Assembly: GCF_900116425.1 (NCBI RefSeq)
Contig: NZ_FPAS01000001.1
Location: 1,250,085-1,314,084 of the forward strand
Direction: 5' to 3'
Origin: Lishizhenia tianjinensis
GTDB taxonomy: Bacteria > Bacteroidota > Bacteroidia > Flavobacteriales_D > Crocinitomicaceae
Length of the DNA: 64,000 nucleotides
The first letter of the stretch is position 1. Each line of letters starts with the position of its first letter. The position numbers were made by a program, and so were the translations under genes. This document shows positions 1-8,321 of this stretch, piece by piece. The notes under the pieces are model-generated. The model saw nothing but the letters and a program-made list of their open reading frames with translations, did no database searches and had not been told where the DNA came from.

Positions 1-2
1 AA

Positions 3-320
3 TCTATCATGGTCGATTTTGATTTGGAAGGTAAATTCATTCAAGATTTTTCATTCGCCGAAAATATTAATCCTCTAAACAACGATTACAGTTTAGATTT
101 ACGTTTCGAAATAGATGGTGAAACATGGATAAGTAACATTCCTGAAAACGACAGTTTATTTGTTGAAATTAGCAAATACGAAAAGTACAAAGAGAATGTT
201 GATGGTATTCCTGTTTCTATAGCCAATGGCTTGATCAATTGTAAACTTAAACGTTTATCAGATGGCATGATTAGAGATGCTGAGTTGGATTTAACTTTTG
301 GGTTCCCTCAAAACTTTTAA
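3..320 (+). CDS. C-terminal end of an unrecognised protein (cut by window edge)
   Basis: The reading frame is open to the left edge, so this is probably the 3' part of a longer gene and not a complete 103-residue protein starting at the ATG at 9. The visible residues are polar and acidic with alternating hydrophobics (for example DYSLDLRFEIDG and AELDLTFGFPQNF), which suggests a beta-rich domain. No motif of a known family was recognised. The stop at 318-320 lies 3 bases before the start of the next gene, so the two genes are probably co-transcribed, and a secreted or surface role like that of its T9SS-sorted neighbour is possible but only inferred. Confidence 0.6.
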   Translation, partial: SIMVDFDLEGKFIQDFSFAENINPLNNDYSLDLRFEIDGETWISNIPENDSLFVEISKYEKYKENVDGIPVSIANGLINCKLKRLSDGMIRDAELDLTFGFPQNF

Positions 321-323
321 AAA

Positions 324-1400
324 ATGAAATCTACGCTAACTCTACTTGGCATACTTTTTATAAGCGGAGTTAGTTCCGCTCAGATTTCATTAACATCTTC
401 AGATTTTCAGTCTTCACCGGGTGCAGAATATTACTCGAGTGCAAATACAAATGTTGACTTCACTTCAACTGGAGCCAACTATACTTGGGATTTCAGTAAT
501 TTAAACGAGGTGAGTCAAGATACTATCAATTACAACTCCCTTACTCAAGCAAGCTTATTCATTCAAGCCGCGTATGGTATTTTTGCTCCACCAGCATATC
601 AAGCAAATTACTTTCAGGAAAATACAGATTTTACCTTGAGCAATATACCTTCAACTGTACTTCCTATAAACATTGATAGGGTTGATAACTTTATAAAGGT
701 AGAAAACACTCAAATTGCAAAGGTAGGTTACGGAATAAGTGTGCAAGGACAAGCCATTCCTTTTCCTTCAGATACTATTGAAAGGCTTTATAAACTTCCG
801 TTAAATTATGGGGATGTGGATTCTTCAAGAGCTTACACCTCCTTTGATTTAAATCCTATTTACGACGCTCAACTTAGGCAATACATACAACATTACTCCG
901 AAGTTGACGGATATGGCAACATTAGCACACCCTATGGTAGCTTTCCCTGTTTGCGCATTCATCATAGAATTGTAGAACTTGATTCTGTTTATATATCTCT
1001 AAATGGAGCGGCAGGGGCATGGTATGAACTTCCATTACCCACCAAACACATTTATGAATGGTGGACCAACAACGAAGACATCGCAATCTTAAGAATAGAA
1101 ACCACCGAAAACTTTGGGATACAAACCGTTTCTAAAACTGAATACAAAGACAATATATCTGTAGGCACGGAGGAGGCCTCACCTTTTACTGAGTTTTACA
1201 TTTATCCCAATCCTACTAGAGATGGGTTATTCTTCTCACATCAAGTGCGACATTTAACGCTGAGAAATACAGCTGGTCAAATTGTACTGACCAAAGATTT
1301 CACGACATACTTGAATGTTTCTAAACTTCCTACTGGCGCGTATCTATTAGAGGTTGAAATCGACGGTGAAACGAAACAAGAACGTCTCCTTATTCAATAA
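324..1400 (+). CDS. Secreted protein with T9SS type A sorting domain
   Basis: A 358-residue protein with an N-terminal signal peptide (MKSTLTLLGILFISGVSSAQ, cleavage after about residue 20). The C-terminal 70 residues have the layout of the type A sorting domain of the type IX secretion system: a YPNPT motif near residue 294, a middle LTLRNTAGQIV strand, then LPTGAYLLEVEIDGETKQERLLIQ in parts at the end. The protein should therefore be moved by Sec to the periplasm and by T9SS to the surface or medium. The central 270 residues look beta-rich and match no enzyme family I recognise, so the cargo function is unknown. It follows the upstream gene by 3 bases and precedes rnpB. Confidence 0.85.
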   Translation: MKSTLTLLGILFISGVSSAQISLTSSDFQSSPGAEYYSSANTNVDFTSTGANYTWDFSNLNEVSQDTINYNSLTQASLFIQAAYGIFAPPAYQANYFQENTDFTLSNIPSTVLPINIDRVDNFIKVENTQIAKVGYGISVQGQAIPFPSDTIERLYKLPLNYGDVDSSRAYTSFDLNPIYDAQLRQYIQHYSEVDGYGNISTPYGSFPCLRIHHRIVELDSVYISLNGAAGAWYELPLPTKHIYEWWTNNEDIAILRIETTENFGIQTVSKTEYKDNISVGTEEASPFTEFYIYPNPTRDGLFFSHQVRHLTLRNTAGQIVLTKDFTTYLNVSKLPTGAYLLEVEIDGETKQERLLIQ

Positions 1401-1423
1401 GCACAATTATTCACTTAAGTTCT

Positions 1424-1431
1424 TATCTTTG
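1424..1431 (+). promoter_or_regulatory. -7 promoter motif TATCTTTG for rnpB
   Basis: TATCTTTG matches the Bacteroidota -7 consensus TAnnTTTG exactly and ends 5 bases before the first base of the rnpB P1 helix. No clear -33 TTG was seen at the usual distance. Confidence 0.75.
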
Positions 1432-1435
1432 CCCC

Positions 1436-1804
1436 AAAGGCAAACTAGTCTATCGCTGTTCCAAATGGAAGAGAGGAAAGTCTGGGCAGTAAAGAGCACC
1501 GTACTTCCTAACGGGAAGGGTTCGTTTTAACGAATACAGAAAGTGCCGCAGAAAATAAACTACCTCGTTTACGAGGAAAAGGTGAAAAGGCGAGGTAAGA
1601 GCTCACCGCGCTTGTGGCGACATGAGTGGCAGGGTAAACCTTACGGACTGAAAGATCATGTATACCGAGGCGCACAGAAATGTGCTAAGAATTGCTCGTT
1701 CGACTCGGAGGGTAGATCGATAGATGCTAAAGGTGACTTTAGTACTGGATAAATGATAGACACCTTTTTAAGGACACAGAACCCGGCTTATGGTTTGCCT
1801 TTTT
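1436..1804 (+). ncRNA. rnpB: RNase P RNA (bacterial class A)
   Basis: The catalytic RNA of RNase P, which removes 5' leaders from pre-tRNAs. Conserved blocks are visible in order: GAGAGGAAAGTC with GGGC (CR-I, about 1470-1488), GTGCCGCAGAAAATAAACT near 1543, AAAGGTGAAAAGGCGAGGTAAGAGC near 1580 in parts, and GATAAATGATAGACACC followed by ACAGAACCCGGCTTA near the 3' end. The 5' end (AAGGCAAAC, 1437-1445) pairs perfectly with GTTTGCCTT (1793-1801), forming helix P1. A run of T at 1800-1807 directly after P1 serves as terminator. Length (about 370 nt) is normal. The exact 5' and 3' ends are inferred from P1 and the promoter. Confidence 0.95.
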
Positions 1805-1805
1805 T

Positions 1806-2711
1806 TTACTCTACATCCATTATAGATCCTAATTCAACACGCGTTTTAGCAATGACATTTATAAATTCCTTTGGATTTGCAACAGCTTGTAAAGTAATAA
1901 AGTAATCGCCTTTGTAGAAACTACATTTCACAACTTTATAGCCCCCCATCTCATTCTCTCGAATCTTCGTATCGCTTGGACGAACGAGTTTTCCATTTAT
2001 TACATTGATTCCGCCTGTTAAATCTCCTACATATTCATTGATAGGCTGCTTGTAAATATTTTCAGGAGTATCAAATTGTACAATCTCCCCTTTTTGAAGG
2101 ATGGCTATCTTGTCTGCCATTTCCATAGCATCATCCGGATCGTGGGTAACAAGAATAGATGGAATATTCTGTCTTCTTAATATGGTTGAAATTTCACTTC
2201 TTACTTTTCTTTTTAGGGATTGATCTAAACTAGAAAAAGGTTCATCAAGTAACAATAAATCAGGATTAACTATAATACTTCTCGCTATAGCCACACGTTG
2301 TTGTTGTCCTCCCGACAGTTGATGCGGTCTTTTCTTTGCATGATCTTCCAACTCAAAAATGCGCAAGAAATCTTGTAGTATACGCTCATTTTTATCCGTC
2401 AAACCGTAAGCTATATTTTGCTTTACATTTAGATGAGGGAACAATGCATAGTCTTGAAATATCACCCCTATATTTCGGTGTTCTGTCTTCAAAAAGGTTG
2501 AAGCATCCTGCATGATTTTATCGTTCACTACTACCTTCCCAGAATTTGCAAACTCGAGTCCAGCAATTATGCGCAACAAGGTCGTCTTACCCGAACCACT
2601 CTCACCTAAAAGAGCAACAATTTCGTTTTGGGCTATGGCAAAACTCACCTCCTTCAATACTTGAGATTTACCGAATGATTTGGTAATATTTTCTAATTTA
2701 AGATAACTCAT
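1806..2711 (-). CDS. Ferric-iron type ABC transporter, ATP-binding protein
   Basis: A 301-residue cytoplasmic ATPase that would power the permease encoded just upstream. Visible ABC motifs: Walker A GESGSGKTT (36-44), Q-loop FQDY with Q86, signature LSGGQQQ (132-138), Walker B LLLLDEP ending at E157, and H-loop VTHD with H190. The C-terminal 70 residues after the nucleotide-binding domain resemble the short regulatory extension of FbpC/PotA-type ATPases. Its start overlaps the permease stop by 4 bases (ATGA-type), which indicates translational coupling. The specific substrate is inferred from the operon, where the binding protein has a YY pair as in FbpA. Sulfate, spermidine and phosphonate importers use closely related ATPases. 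Confidence 0.88.
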   Translation of the reverse strand: MSYLKLENITKSFGKSQVLKEVSFAIAQNEIVALLGESGSGKTTLLRIIAGLEFANSGKVVVNDKIMQDASTFLKTEHRNIGVIFQDYALFPHLNVKQNIAYGLTDKNERILQDFLRIFELEDHAKKRPHQLSGGQQQRVAIARSIIVNPDLLLLDEPFSSLDQSLKRKVRSEISTILRRQNIPSILVTHDPDDAMEMADKIAILQKGEIVQFDTPENIYKQPINEYVGDLTGGINVINGKLVRPSDTKIRENEMGGYKVVKCSFYKGDYFITLQAVANPKEFINVIAKTRVELGSIMDVE

Positions 2712-4306
2712 TTCGAAGATTTATTGGAACGCATCAATACTAAAGAAACCACAACACCTAATGCAATTAACAATAAGGCATAGGGCGCTGCATCTGTAAC
2801 GCTTTCCGCTACTTTTGCCTTTTTATACGCTTTAGTGGCCAAAGTTTCAAAGTTGAAAGGTTGTAATATCAAAGTTAAAGGCAAGTCCTTTAATACATCA
2901 ATAATCACAACAGCAAAAGTGGTGAAAATTCCAAATTTCAAAATAGGGAAATTCACTTTTAAAAAGGTCACAAAACTCGACTTGCCTAAAACTCTAGAAG
3001 CATCGGGTAAAGCATCCGGTAAACGCGCATAGTTAGACTCTAAGGTATTATAGCCCACCGCCATAAAACGGATAACATAAGCCATGCTCAAGAGAAACAA
3101 ACTCTCAATTCCCCAAGCATAAAAATCACCATCTTTTTGCATAAAGAAAGCAAAACCTAAAACGGCTACACCTATTACAGCTCCCGGAATGGCATATCCC
3201 AAGGTGGAAAGATTGGCAATTAAACTCGATTTCCATCCTTTATTTAGGTACTTATTGTACAAGAGTAACAGAGTGATGACAACGATGATTACTGCAGGTA
3301 AAATAGCCACTCTAAACGATTCTAAGGTTGTACTTATTAACTCTTCATCAATTAGCGATTTTGGAGTGAAGAAAGACAAGTAAATTAATTGCGCTACAGG
3401 CACTACAAAACCTAAAAAGAAAGGAAGAAAAGCCAGGAAAGAAAAGAGCATAGCCTTCGGACCTTTCAAAGGTTTTAACTGAAAATCGTTACTGTTCTTC
3501 TTATCGGAAACACGCTTCATGTTTCTATAGACAAAGAGACTTCCAAAAATCAGAGAAATCAGTACAAAAGCTAGTGCACTCAAATAGAGGGATCCAGAAA
3601 AGTCCATCTGCTTGGCTTGAAAGATTCCGGCTGAAAAAGTTTTCACATTGAAATAGCTTACCGCACCATAATCATTGATGACCTCCATTACTACCAATAC
3701 GGTTCCACCTAAAATGGAAGGTATTGCCAAGGGTAAGATCAAGGTAAAAAAGCGTTTCATACTTGATACCCCTAAGGTAGAAGCAGCCTCAGTTATGGCT
3801 TTATTCTTACTTGAGAAGTGCAACAAGCTAGAAGAATACACATAAGGATAGAGCGCAAAGCCTAAAAAGACCATTAACCAGCCCTCTGTAAGAACATTAA
3901 CATCCCACGCAAAGATTTCTTTGGGTGAAAAAAAGAGCATGGACAACTTCGTGAAACTTCCAGTAAAAGAAAAAATACTTGCATAAACAAAGCCCATGAT
4001 ATACGTGGGGATAGTTAGTGGAAGTACATTGGCCTTTTCTAAAAAGCTACGCAAAGGAAAGTTGAAGTTGGCAACAAAATAGGCCGTGGGAACAGCTAAA
4101 AGTATACTTACCGCACTCACGCCAAGTATCATGCGAAGAGTCGTGTAAATTAAATCGGGTAACACATACTCTTGGATGTGTTGAATGTTTTCATTTGTAC
4201 CATCGGCAAAACCCTCTAATACAAAAAGGAGAGGAATAAAAATTATTCCTCCCACAATTGCGGAGACGATGCTCCAAGTTCTATATTTCTTACTCTTGAA
4301 ATTCAA
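2708..4306 (-). CDS. Ferric-iron type ABC transporter permease (fused double permease)
   Basis: A 532-residue inner-membrane protein with about 12 predicted membrane segments made of two binding-protein-dependent permease halves in one chain, as in FbpB/SfuB iron(III) permeases. The cytoplasmic EAA loop of the first half is clear (EAASTLGVSSMKRFFTLILP, near residue 172), and the second half has a weaker version (DASRVLGKSSFVTFLKVNFP, near 440). The gene lies immediately downstream of the binding-protein gene with no spacing (4306/4307) and overlaps the ATPase gene by 4 bases, so all three form one transcription unit. Ferric iron is the likely substrate by family resemblance. I found no TonB receptor next to it. 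Confidence 0.88.
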   Translation of the reverse strand: MNFKSKKYRTWSIVSAIVGGIIFIPLLFVLEGFADGTNENIQHIQEYVLPDLIYTTLRMILGVSAVSILLAVPTAYFVANFNFPLRSFLEKANVLPLTIPTYIMGFVYASIFSFTGSFTKLSMLFFSPKEIFAWDVNVLTEGWLMVFLGFALYPYVYSSSLLHFSSKNKAITEAASTLGVSSMKRFFTLILPLAIPSILGGTVLVVMEVINDYGAVSYFNVKTFSAGIFQAKQMDFSGSLYLSALAFVLISLIFGSLFVYRNMKRVSDKKNSNDFQLKPLKGPKAMLFSFLAFLPFFLGFVVPVAQLIYLSFFTPKSLIDEELISTTLESFRVAILPAVIIVVITLLLLYNKYLNKGWKSSLIANLSTLGYAIPGAVIGVAVLGFAFFMQKDGDFYAWGIESLFLLSMAYVIRFMAVGYNTLESNYARLPDALPDASRVLGKSSFVTFLKVNFPILKFGIFTTFAVVIIDVLKDLPLTLILQPFNFETLATKAYKKAKVAESVTDAAPYALLLIALGVVVSLVLMRSNKSSK

Positions 4307-5374
4307 TTACTTCCAACCTGCTTTATCAAACATTTGAATTGCAGTCGCATTCAATGCTCCAATTTTCTGCAAAGATAAAGTGTCTTCTTTGAAGGTTCCC
4401 CAAGACTGCACTAAATCACTAGCGGGCACATTTTTATTCACTGGAAATTCGTAATTCGCTTGTGCCAATTGCTCTTGTGCTTTTTCTTGTGCTAAGAACT
4501 CAATTAACTTCAAAGCATTCTCAGCATGCTTGGCTCCATTTAATATTCCTAAACCACTGATGTTAATGTGTGTACCTCTACCCTTTTGGTTTGGGAAGAA
4601 AATATTTACAGACTCACCTGCTTCTTTTTCCAAAGCATCTTCTGAATTCAATAATTTACCCACGTAATAGGTATTAACTATAGCAACATCTGCTTTTTCT
4701 GCGAATACTGCTTTTACCTGATCTCTATCATTTCCTGATGGTTCTTGGTACATGTTCTTCACTACAGCTGTAGCCCAAGCTAATGCTGCTTCCTCTCCAT
4801 CATTTGCAATGATAGAAGCTAATAATGATTGGTTATATACGTTGTTTGCTGCTCTTACGGCAATCTTTCCTTGCCATTTTTCGTTGGCCAAATCTTCGTA
4901 AGTAGACAACATTGAAGTATCAACTCTATCCTTAGCATAGGCAATGATACGTGCTCTCTTTGTTAAACCATACCATTTACCATTCTCTTCTCTTAAGTAA
5001 GATGGAATGATAGAATCTAAAACTGCAGAAGAAGAATTCTGGAAGAAACCAGCCTCTTGCGCTTGGTATAAACGCGCTACGTCAGCCGTGAAGTAAATAT
5101 CAGCAAAACCTCTATCCCCTTCATTTTTCATTCGAGACAACAACTCTTCTGAGTTACCAGGAAGGATGTTCACTTTAATTCCTGTTTCCGCCTCGAACAA
5201 ATCATATAAAACTCTATCTACTTCGTAGTGACGGTCTGTATAAATGTTTAATTCTTCTTGAACTGCTTCTACTTCTTGATCAGAAGCTGTAGTCTCTTCT
5301 TGAGAACCACCACAAGACCCTAAAACAAATGCAGATGCAAATGCAAGTGTCAACGTGCTAAATTTAATCTTCAT
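4307..5374 (-). CDS. Iron(III) ABC transporter substrate-binding lipoprotein
   Basis: The periplasmic binding component of the importer, 355 residues from the ATG at 5374. It begins with a lipoprotein signal (MKIKFSTLTLAFASAFVLGS then C21, lipobox LGSC), so it should be lipid-anchored. The mature part follows the FbpA/AfuA (extracellular binding protein family 1) pattern: LNIYTDRHYEVD at its N-terminus, LLSRMKNEGD, GLTKRARIIAYAKD, and NTYYVGKLL, where the YY pair corresponds to the iron-coordinating tyrosines of FbpA. An upstream in-frame GTG at 5416 lies inside the -7 promoter motif, so it cannot be the start. First gene of the operon. Confidence 0.9.
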   Translation of the reverse strand: MKIKFSTLTLAFASAFVLGSCGGSQEETTASDQEVEAVQEELNIYTDRHYEVDRVLYDLFEAETGIKVNILPGNSEELLSRMKNEGDRGFADIYFTADVARLYQAQEAGFFQNSSSAVLDSIIPSYLREENGKWYGLTKRARIIAYAKDRVDTSMLSTYEDLANEKWQGKIAVRAANNVYNQSLLASIIANDGEEAALAWATAVVKNMYQEPSGNDRDQVKAVFAEKADVAIVNTYYVGKLLNSEDALEKEAGESVNIFFPNQKGRGTHINISGLGILNGAKHAENALKLIEFLAQEKAQEQLAQANYEFPVNKNVPASDLVQSWGTFKEDTLSLQKIGALNATAIQMFDKAGWK

Positions 5375-5415
5375 TATACGCTTTGTTTTCTTTAGTATTT
5401 CTAACAATTTGTCCA

Positions 5416-5423
5416 CAAATATA
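5416..5423 (-). promoter_or_regulatory. -7 promoter motif TATATTTG for the iron ABC operon
   Basis: Reading the minus strand, TATATTTG matches TAnnTTTG exactly and lies about 42 bases upstream of the chosen ATG at 5374. It rules out longer starts for the binding-protein gene. Confidence 0.7.
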
Positions 5424-5472
5424 AGCTTTTGAATTAAGGTTGAGCCTACCTTTTTTATGGTAATATATTCAT

Positions 5473-5480
5473 TAACTTTG
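5473..5480 (+). promoter_or_regulatory. -7 promoter motif TAACTTTG
   Basis: Exact match to TAnnTTTG, 16 bases before the GTG start at 5497. It is divergent to the iron ABC promoter. The 50 bases between the two hold a short inverted repeat (AAGGT...ACCTT, about 5436-5453) that could be an operator, but this is weak. Confidence 0.7.
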
Positions 5481-5496
5481 CAGAAAATTCAGCATA

Positions 5497-6066
5497 GTGA
5501 GTCAAGAAGAACAAAACAAAAAAGCGGAAAAAGAAGCATTGAAAGTAAAACAATTGCTTATTCAATTGAATACAGGTGATAGTGACCAACAAATCAAGGC
5601 TTTGAAATCTTTACAAGTTCACGGTCAACCCAAAATCATTGAGGCTTTGGTACGTAAACTTGATGGAGAAATTGAGCAAAAAGTAGAGAAAGAGATCATA
5701 GAGTTTTTATGTTCTTTAAAAGATACGGGGGTTGTTCCTTTCATCATGGCCATCATCAATGAAAATCAATACCCTAACCAACGTCAGAAATTACTCAATA
5801 CCCTTTGGAATTCGAAGGTGGACTACTCAGAGCATTTACAAGACTTTGTAAACATTGCCGTGAATGGTGATTTCATGGATGCTTTAGAGGCGATTACCAT
5901 TATTGAAAACTTGGAAGGTCCGTTTGAAGAAGAACAGGTGTTAGAATCGCAATTACATTTAACGCGTTACATAGAAAACGGAAAAACTCAAGATGAACAA
6001 AAGGCGTATTTAATCAGTGAAATTACGGTTAAGTTACAAGAAATAGAAAGAGGATTGGGGGCTTAA
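5497..6066 (+). CDS. HEAT-like helical repeat protein, function unknown
   Basis: A 189-residue protein of almost only amphipathic helices. The N-terminal 25 residues are a charged coiled coil (MSQEEQNKKAEKEALKVKQL), followed by paired helices such as DQQIKALKSLQVHGQPKIIE and VEKEIIEFLCSLKDTGVVPF that resemble HEAT repeats used for protein binding. There is no signal peptide, so it should be cytoplasmic. It starts with GTG, fixed by the promoter 16 bases upstream. It is transcribed away from the iron ABC operon, and its stop overlaps the stop of the convergent DUF1573 gene by 4 bases. A scaffold or adaptor role is possible, but no specific function can be given. Confidence 0.75.
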   Translation: MSQEEQNKKAEKEALKVKQLLIQLNTGDSDQQIKALKSLQVHGQPKIIEALVRKLDGEIEQKVEKEIIEFLCSLKDTGVVPFIMAIINENQYPNQRQKLLNTLWNSKVDYSEHLQDFVNIAVNGDFMDALEAITIIENLEGPFEEEQVLESQLHLTRYIENGKTQDEQKAYLISEITVKLQEIERGLGA

Positions 6067-6452
6067 TGGCCTTCTTCCTCTTTTGGAATTACATACAATT
6101 TAATGCGCAACTTCTCCTTCTTTTTCGCATTAGAACTGATCAATATTTCCCTATCCTGCCAGTAGTATTTCCCATTCGTATCAAAGGTAACTTCAAAAAA
6201 TGAAGTATCTCCCGGTGCTATAGGCGTGGAGGTGAATTTTGTTTTGGTACAACTACAGCTTACATCTGCAGCATAAATTAGAAGTGGGGCATCCCCGCTG
6301 TTTACAAAATAGAATTTGTGTTTTGCCGTCTCCCCTTCTTTGAAGTCACCCAACTTCACAGTTGTTTTCTCCAAAAAATGAAACTCCGCCTCCTGGCCGA
6401 GACCAAGGGCGGAGTTCAAAGCTATAAATATGATCGCGAAATATAGCCTCAT
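6063..6452 (-). CDS. DUF1573 family exported protein (second copy)
   Basis: 129 residues from the ATG at 6452, with a signal peptide (MRLYFAIIFIALNSALGLGQ). The rest is a single DUF1573 immunoglobulin-like fold: KLGDFKEGETAKHKFYFVNS, the cysteine signature DVSCSCTKT, then PIAPGDTSFFEVTFDTNGK. The longer reading frame from 6500 would overlap the upstream gene and place 16 charged residues before the signal peptide, so the internal ATG is preferred. It follows the other DUF1573 gene by 7 bases, so both come from one transcript. DUF1573 proteins are very common in Bacteroidota. Their job is unknown, with some resemblance to ASH/MSP-type domains. Confidence 0.82.
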   Translation of the reverse strand: MRLYFAIIFIALNSALGLGQEAEFHFLEKTTVKLGDFKEGETAKHKFYFVNSGDAPLLIYAADVSCSCTKTKFTSTPIAPGDTSFFEVTFDTNGKYYWQDREILISSNAKKKEKLRIKLYVIPKEEEGH

Positions 6453-6459
6453 CAATATC

Positions 6460-6903
6460 TTAGTTTGCTGGTGCTCCAGTTCCGTTAGCTGGTGCTCCAC
6501 CTTGTGCTGGAGACTTCACTACACCTTTAATTCTAATTACCATAGTTGGAGAATTCACTGCGTTAGAAGTTAAAGTAACGCTTTTAGAGAACTGTCCAGC
6601 TCTTTTCGTATCATATTTTACTTTAATCACTCCAGTTGCTCCTGGTGCGATTGGCTCCTTTGGCCACTCAGGAACTGTACATCCGCAAGATCCTTTTGCG
6701 TTAGAAATCATCAAAGGCTGGTTTCCTGTGTTCGTGAAAACGAATTCATAAACTCCATTTCCTCCGTGCTCAATTGTTCCGTAGTCGTGTAAAGTCTTTT
6801 CAAATTCAATTTTCGCTCCATCAACAATCTCTTGAGCTACTACTGTGTTAACAGCGAAGATAGCTGCTATTGCAAGTGACAAAGTAAATAATGCCTTTTT
6901 CAT
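6460..6903 (-). CDS. DUF1573 family exported protein (first copy)
   Basis: 147 residues from the ATG at 6903. A classic signal peptide (MKKALFTLSLAIAAIFAVNT then VVAQ) is followed by one DUF1573 domain: FEKTLHDYGTIEHGGNGVYE, FTNTGNQPLMISNAKGSCGC, PIAPGATGVIKVKYDTKRAG and FSKSVTLTSNA. The last 15 residues are a low-complexity tail rich in Gly, Ala, Pro and Asn. Upstream in-frame codons reach 6960 but lie across the promoter, so they are excluded. It pairs with the next gene, a second DUF1573 protein that has diverged and lacks the tail. Extracytoplasmic localisation is well supported, while molecular function is not known. Confidence 0.88.
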   Translation of the reverse strand: MKKALFTLSLAIAAIFAVNTVVAQEIVDGAKIEFEKTLHDYGTIEHGGNGVYEFVFTNTGNQPLMISNAKGSCGCTVPEWPKEPIAPGATGVIKVKYDTKRAGQFSKSVTLTSNAVNSPTMVIRIKGVVKSPAQGGAPANGTGAPAN

Positions 6904-6933
6904 AATTATTTGTTTTTTTGATTTTCTTACTTT

Positions 6934-6958
6934 CAAATATACGCACAGAACTCTGTGC
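6934..6958 (-). promoter_or_regulatory. Promoter with embedded palindrome for the DUF1573 pair
   Basis: On the minus strand the -7 motif TATATTTG (6934-6941) is preceded by a palindrome with 7-bp arms and a 2-base centre, GCACAGAACTCTGTGC on the plus strand (6943-6958). It fills the spacer between the -7 motif and a TTG in -33-like position. A repressor bound there would block polymerase. Which regulator is unknown. Confidence 0.6.
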
Positions 6959-6999
6959 AAGTTGCTTTTTTAACACAACGTTAACAGAAAGAAATTCGA

Positions 7000-7572
7000 C
7001 TAGTTTGCATTCATTTTTTTCGTCAATTCATCAAAGCTCAAGTTGATATTTTCTAATCTAGACTTCAACATTTCGACTTGCTCGGTTGCCATATTTGTAG
7101 AATCTACCAAAGCCAAACGTATTAGTTCTTCCGCTTTTTTAGGCTGTACATCATCTATGGTATAATACACAATTTGCATGTCGTAAATTCTGTGTATGTC
7201 TTTGTATGCAGGATATTCTTTGATTAAAGTTGATCTCCATTTCGCAGCTTCTTCTTCTAAGCGCAATTGCATAAATAACATTTGTGCCTTGTCTAAGGAT
7301 GCTGCTGCCGCTTCGTCTTCGGGGAAGTTTTTATACAAACTCAAATGTCTGTTGATAGCTTCTAATACTGCTTTACGGTCGAGCTGACCATCATTCTCCA
7401 TGATGTTTTTGTAAATCACCTCTAGAGAATCATCCATTACTTTAATTCCTTCTTTAATGCTTTCTGCTGTAATTTCTACAGGAGCTGCTTGGTCATTTAC
7501 CACAGTTTCTTCCTTAGAAGAACACGCCAATAATAGTGCTCCGCAACCCGCGAGTAAAAAGATTTTCTTCAT
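7000..7572 (-). CDS. Lipoprotein with TPR-like helices
   Basis: A 190-residue protein with a lipoprotein signal: MKKIFLLAGCGALLLACSSK, lipobox LLAC, modified cysteine at 17. The mature part is helical, with stretches such as VLEAINRHLSLYKNFPEDEA and AASLDKAQMLFMQLRLEEEA that recall tetratricopeptide repeats. It may act as a periplasmic scaffold or assembly factor, but no named family was recognised. A terminator lies between it and the peptide deformylase gene upstream, so it probably has its own promoter. A near-match TACATTCG on the minus strand about 20-30 bases before the start is a candidate. Confidence 0.75.
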   Translation of the reverse strand: MKKIFLLAGCGALLLACSSKEETVVNDQAAPVEITAESIKEGIKVMDDSLEVIYKNIMENDGQLDRKAVLEAINRHLSLYKNFPEDEAAAASLDKAQMLFMQLRLEEEAAKWRSTLIKEYPAYKDIHRIYDMQIVYYTIDDVQPKKAEELIRLALVDSTNMATEQVEMLKSRLENINLSFDELTKKMNAN

Positions 7573-7602
7573 GATTTATTTTTTTAACGAATGTAATAAG
7601 AA

Positions 7603-7637
7603 AACAAAAAGAGCCAGCATAAATAATGCTAGCTCTT
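7603..7637 (-). terminator. Intrinsic terminator of def
   Basis: On the minus strand a 12-bp stem AAGAGCTAGCAT / ATGCTGGCTCTT (one G-T pair, 5-base loop) is followed by TTTTTG. It lies 17 bases past the def stop. Confidence 0.85.
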
Positions 7638-7653
7638 CAGTTTATTGAGTAAT

Positions 7654-8244
7654 CTATTTTCTTCCTTTTTTCTGAAGTGGAAATTTCATTCTGTAGTCTA
7701 TATCTACTTCCCCTTTAGAAATGTTTGTCAATTTCTTCGTAATCATTCTTTTCTTCAAGGGAGAAAGGTGATCTGTAAACAACACCCCATCTACATGATC
7801 ATATTCGTGTTGAATCACACGAGCCGCGTAACCAGAATAAGTTTCTTCGTGGAACTCCCAATTTTCATCAAAGTACGTGATTACGATTGTCTCCTTACGG
7901 TATACATCTTCTCTAACCTTAGGAATAGACAAACAACCTTCTTGAAAAGCCCATTCTTCTCCGCTCTCTTCTTCTATGATAGGATTAATGAAAACCTTTT
8001 TGAAATCTTTCAACCCTTTAGCTCGTGGATCCTCATCCTCATCTTCTGCAAAAGGTGAAGCATCTACAACAAACAAACGAATAGATTTTCCTATTTGAGG
8101 AGCCGCCAAACCAACACCGTGGGCTGCATACATGGTTTCCCACATATCTGCAATCAACTTGTCTAATTCAGGGTAATCTTTATCGATTTCTTCTCCTTCT
8201 TTTTTCAACACCGGATCTCCGTATGCTACAACAGGTAATATCAT
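7654..8244 (-). CDS. def: Peptide deformylase
   Basis: Removes the formyl group from the N-terminal methionine of new proteins, using a metal (usually Fe2+) in the cytoplasm. All three family motifs are intact in the 196-residue protein: GVGLAAPQ (43-50), EGCLS (102-106, metal ligand C104) and QHEYDH (145-150, ligands H146 and H150, catalytic E147). The region DEDEDPRAKGLKD between motifs 1 and 2 is an acidic insertion of the kind seen in Bacteroidota enzymes. The start is the ATG at 8244. A TTG three codons earlier is possible, but the promoter 20 bases upstream favours the ATG. Single gene with its own terminator. Confidence 0.97.
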   Translation of the reverse strand: MILPVVAYGDPVLKKEGEEIDKDYPELDKLIADMWETMYAAHGVGLAAPQIGKSIRLFVVDASPFAEDEDEDPRAKGLKDFKKVFINPIIEEESGEEWAFQEGCLSIPKVREDVYRKETIVITYFDENWEFHEETYSGYAARVIQHEYDHVDGVLFTDHLSPLKKRMITKKLTNISKGEVDIDYRMKFPLQKKGRK

Positions 8245-8263
8245 TCTTTTCAATTTTGAGCTA

Positions 8264-8271
8264 CAAAATTA
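8264..8271 (-). promoter_or_regulatory. -7 promoter motif TAATTTTG for def
   Basis: Minus-strand TAATTTTG matches TAnnTTTG and lies 19 bases upstream of the def ATG, giving a leader of about 15 bases. Confidence 0.7.
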
Positions 8272-8321
8272 ACAAATCTACCTTCAACCTAAAACTTAGA
8301 AGTACAGAAACTCTTCTTTTG

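Noticed and set aside
1543-1752. A 69-codon reading frame
   Set aside because: It lies entirely inside the RNase P RNA gene, whose conserved blocks and P1 helix explain the sequence.
7645-8058. A 137-codon frame on the plus strand
   Set aside because: It is antisense to peptide deformylase, whose three catalytic motifs are intact. The antisense translation shows no domain.
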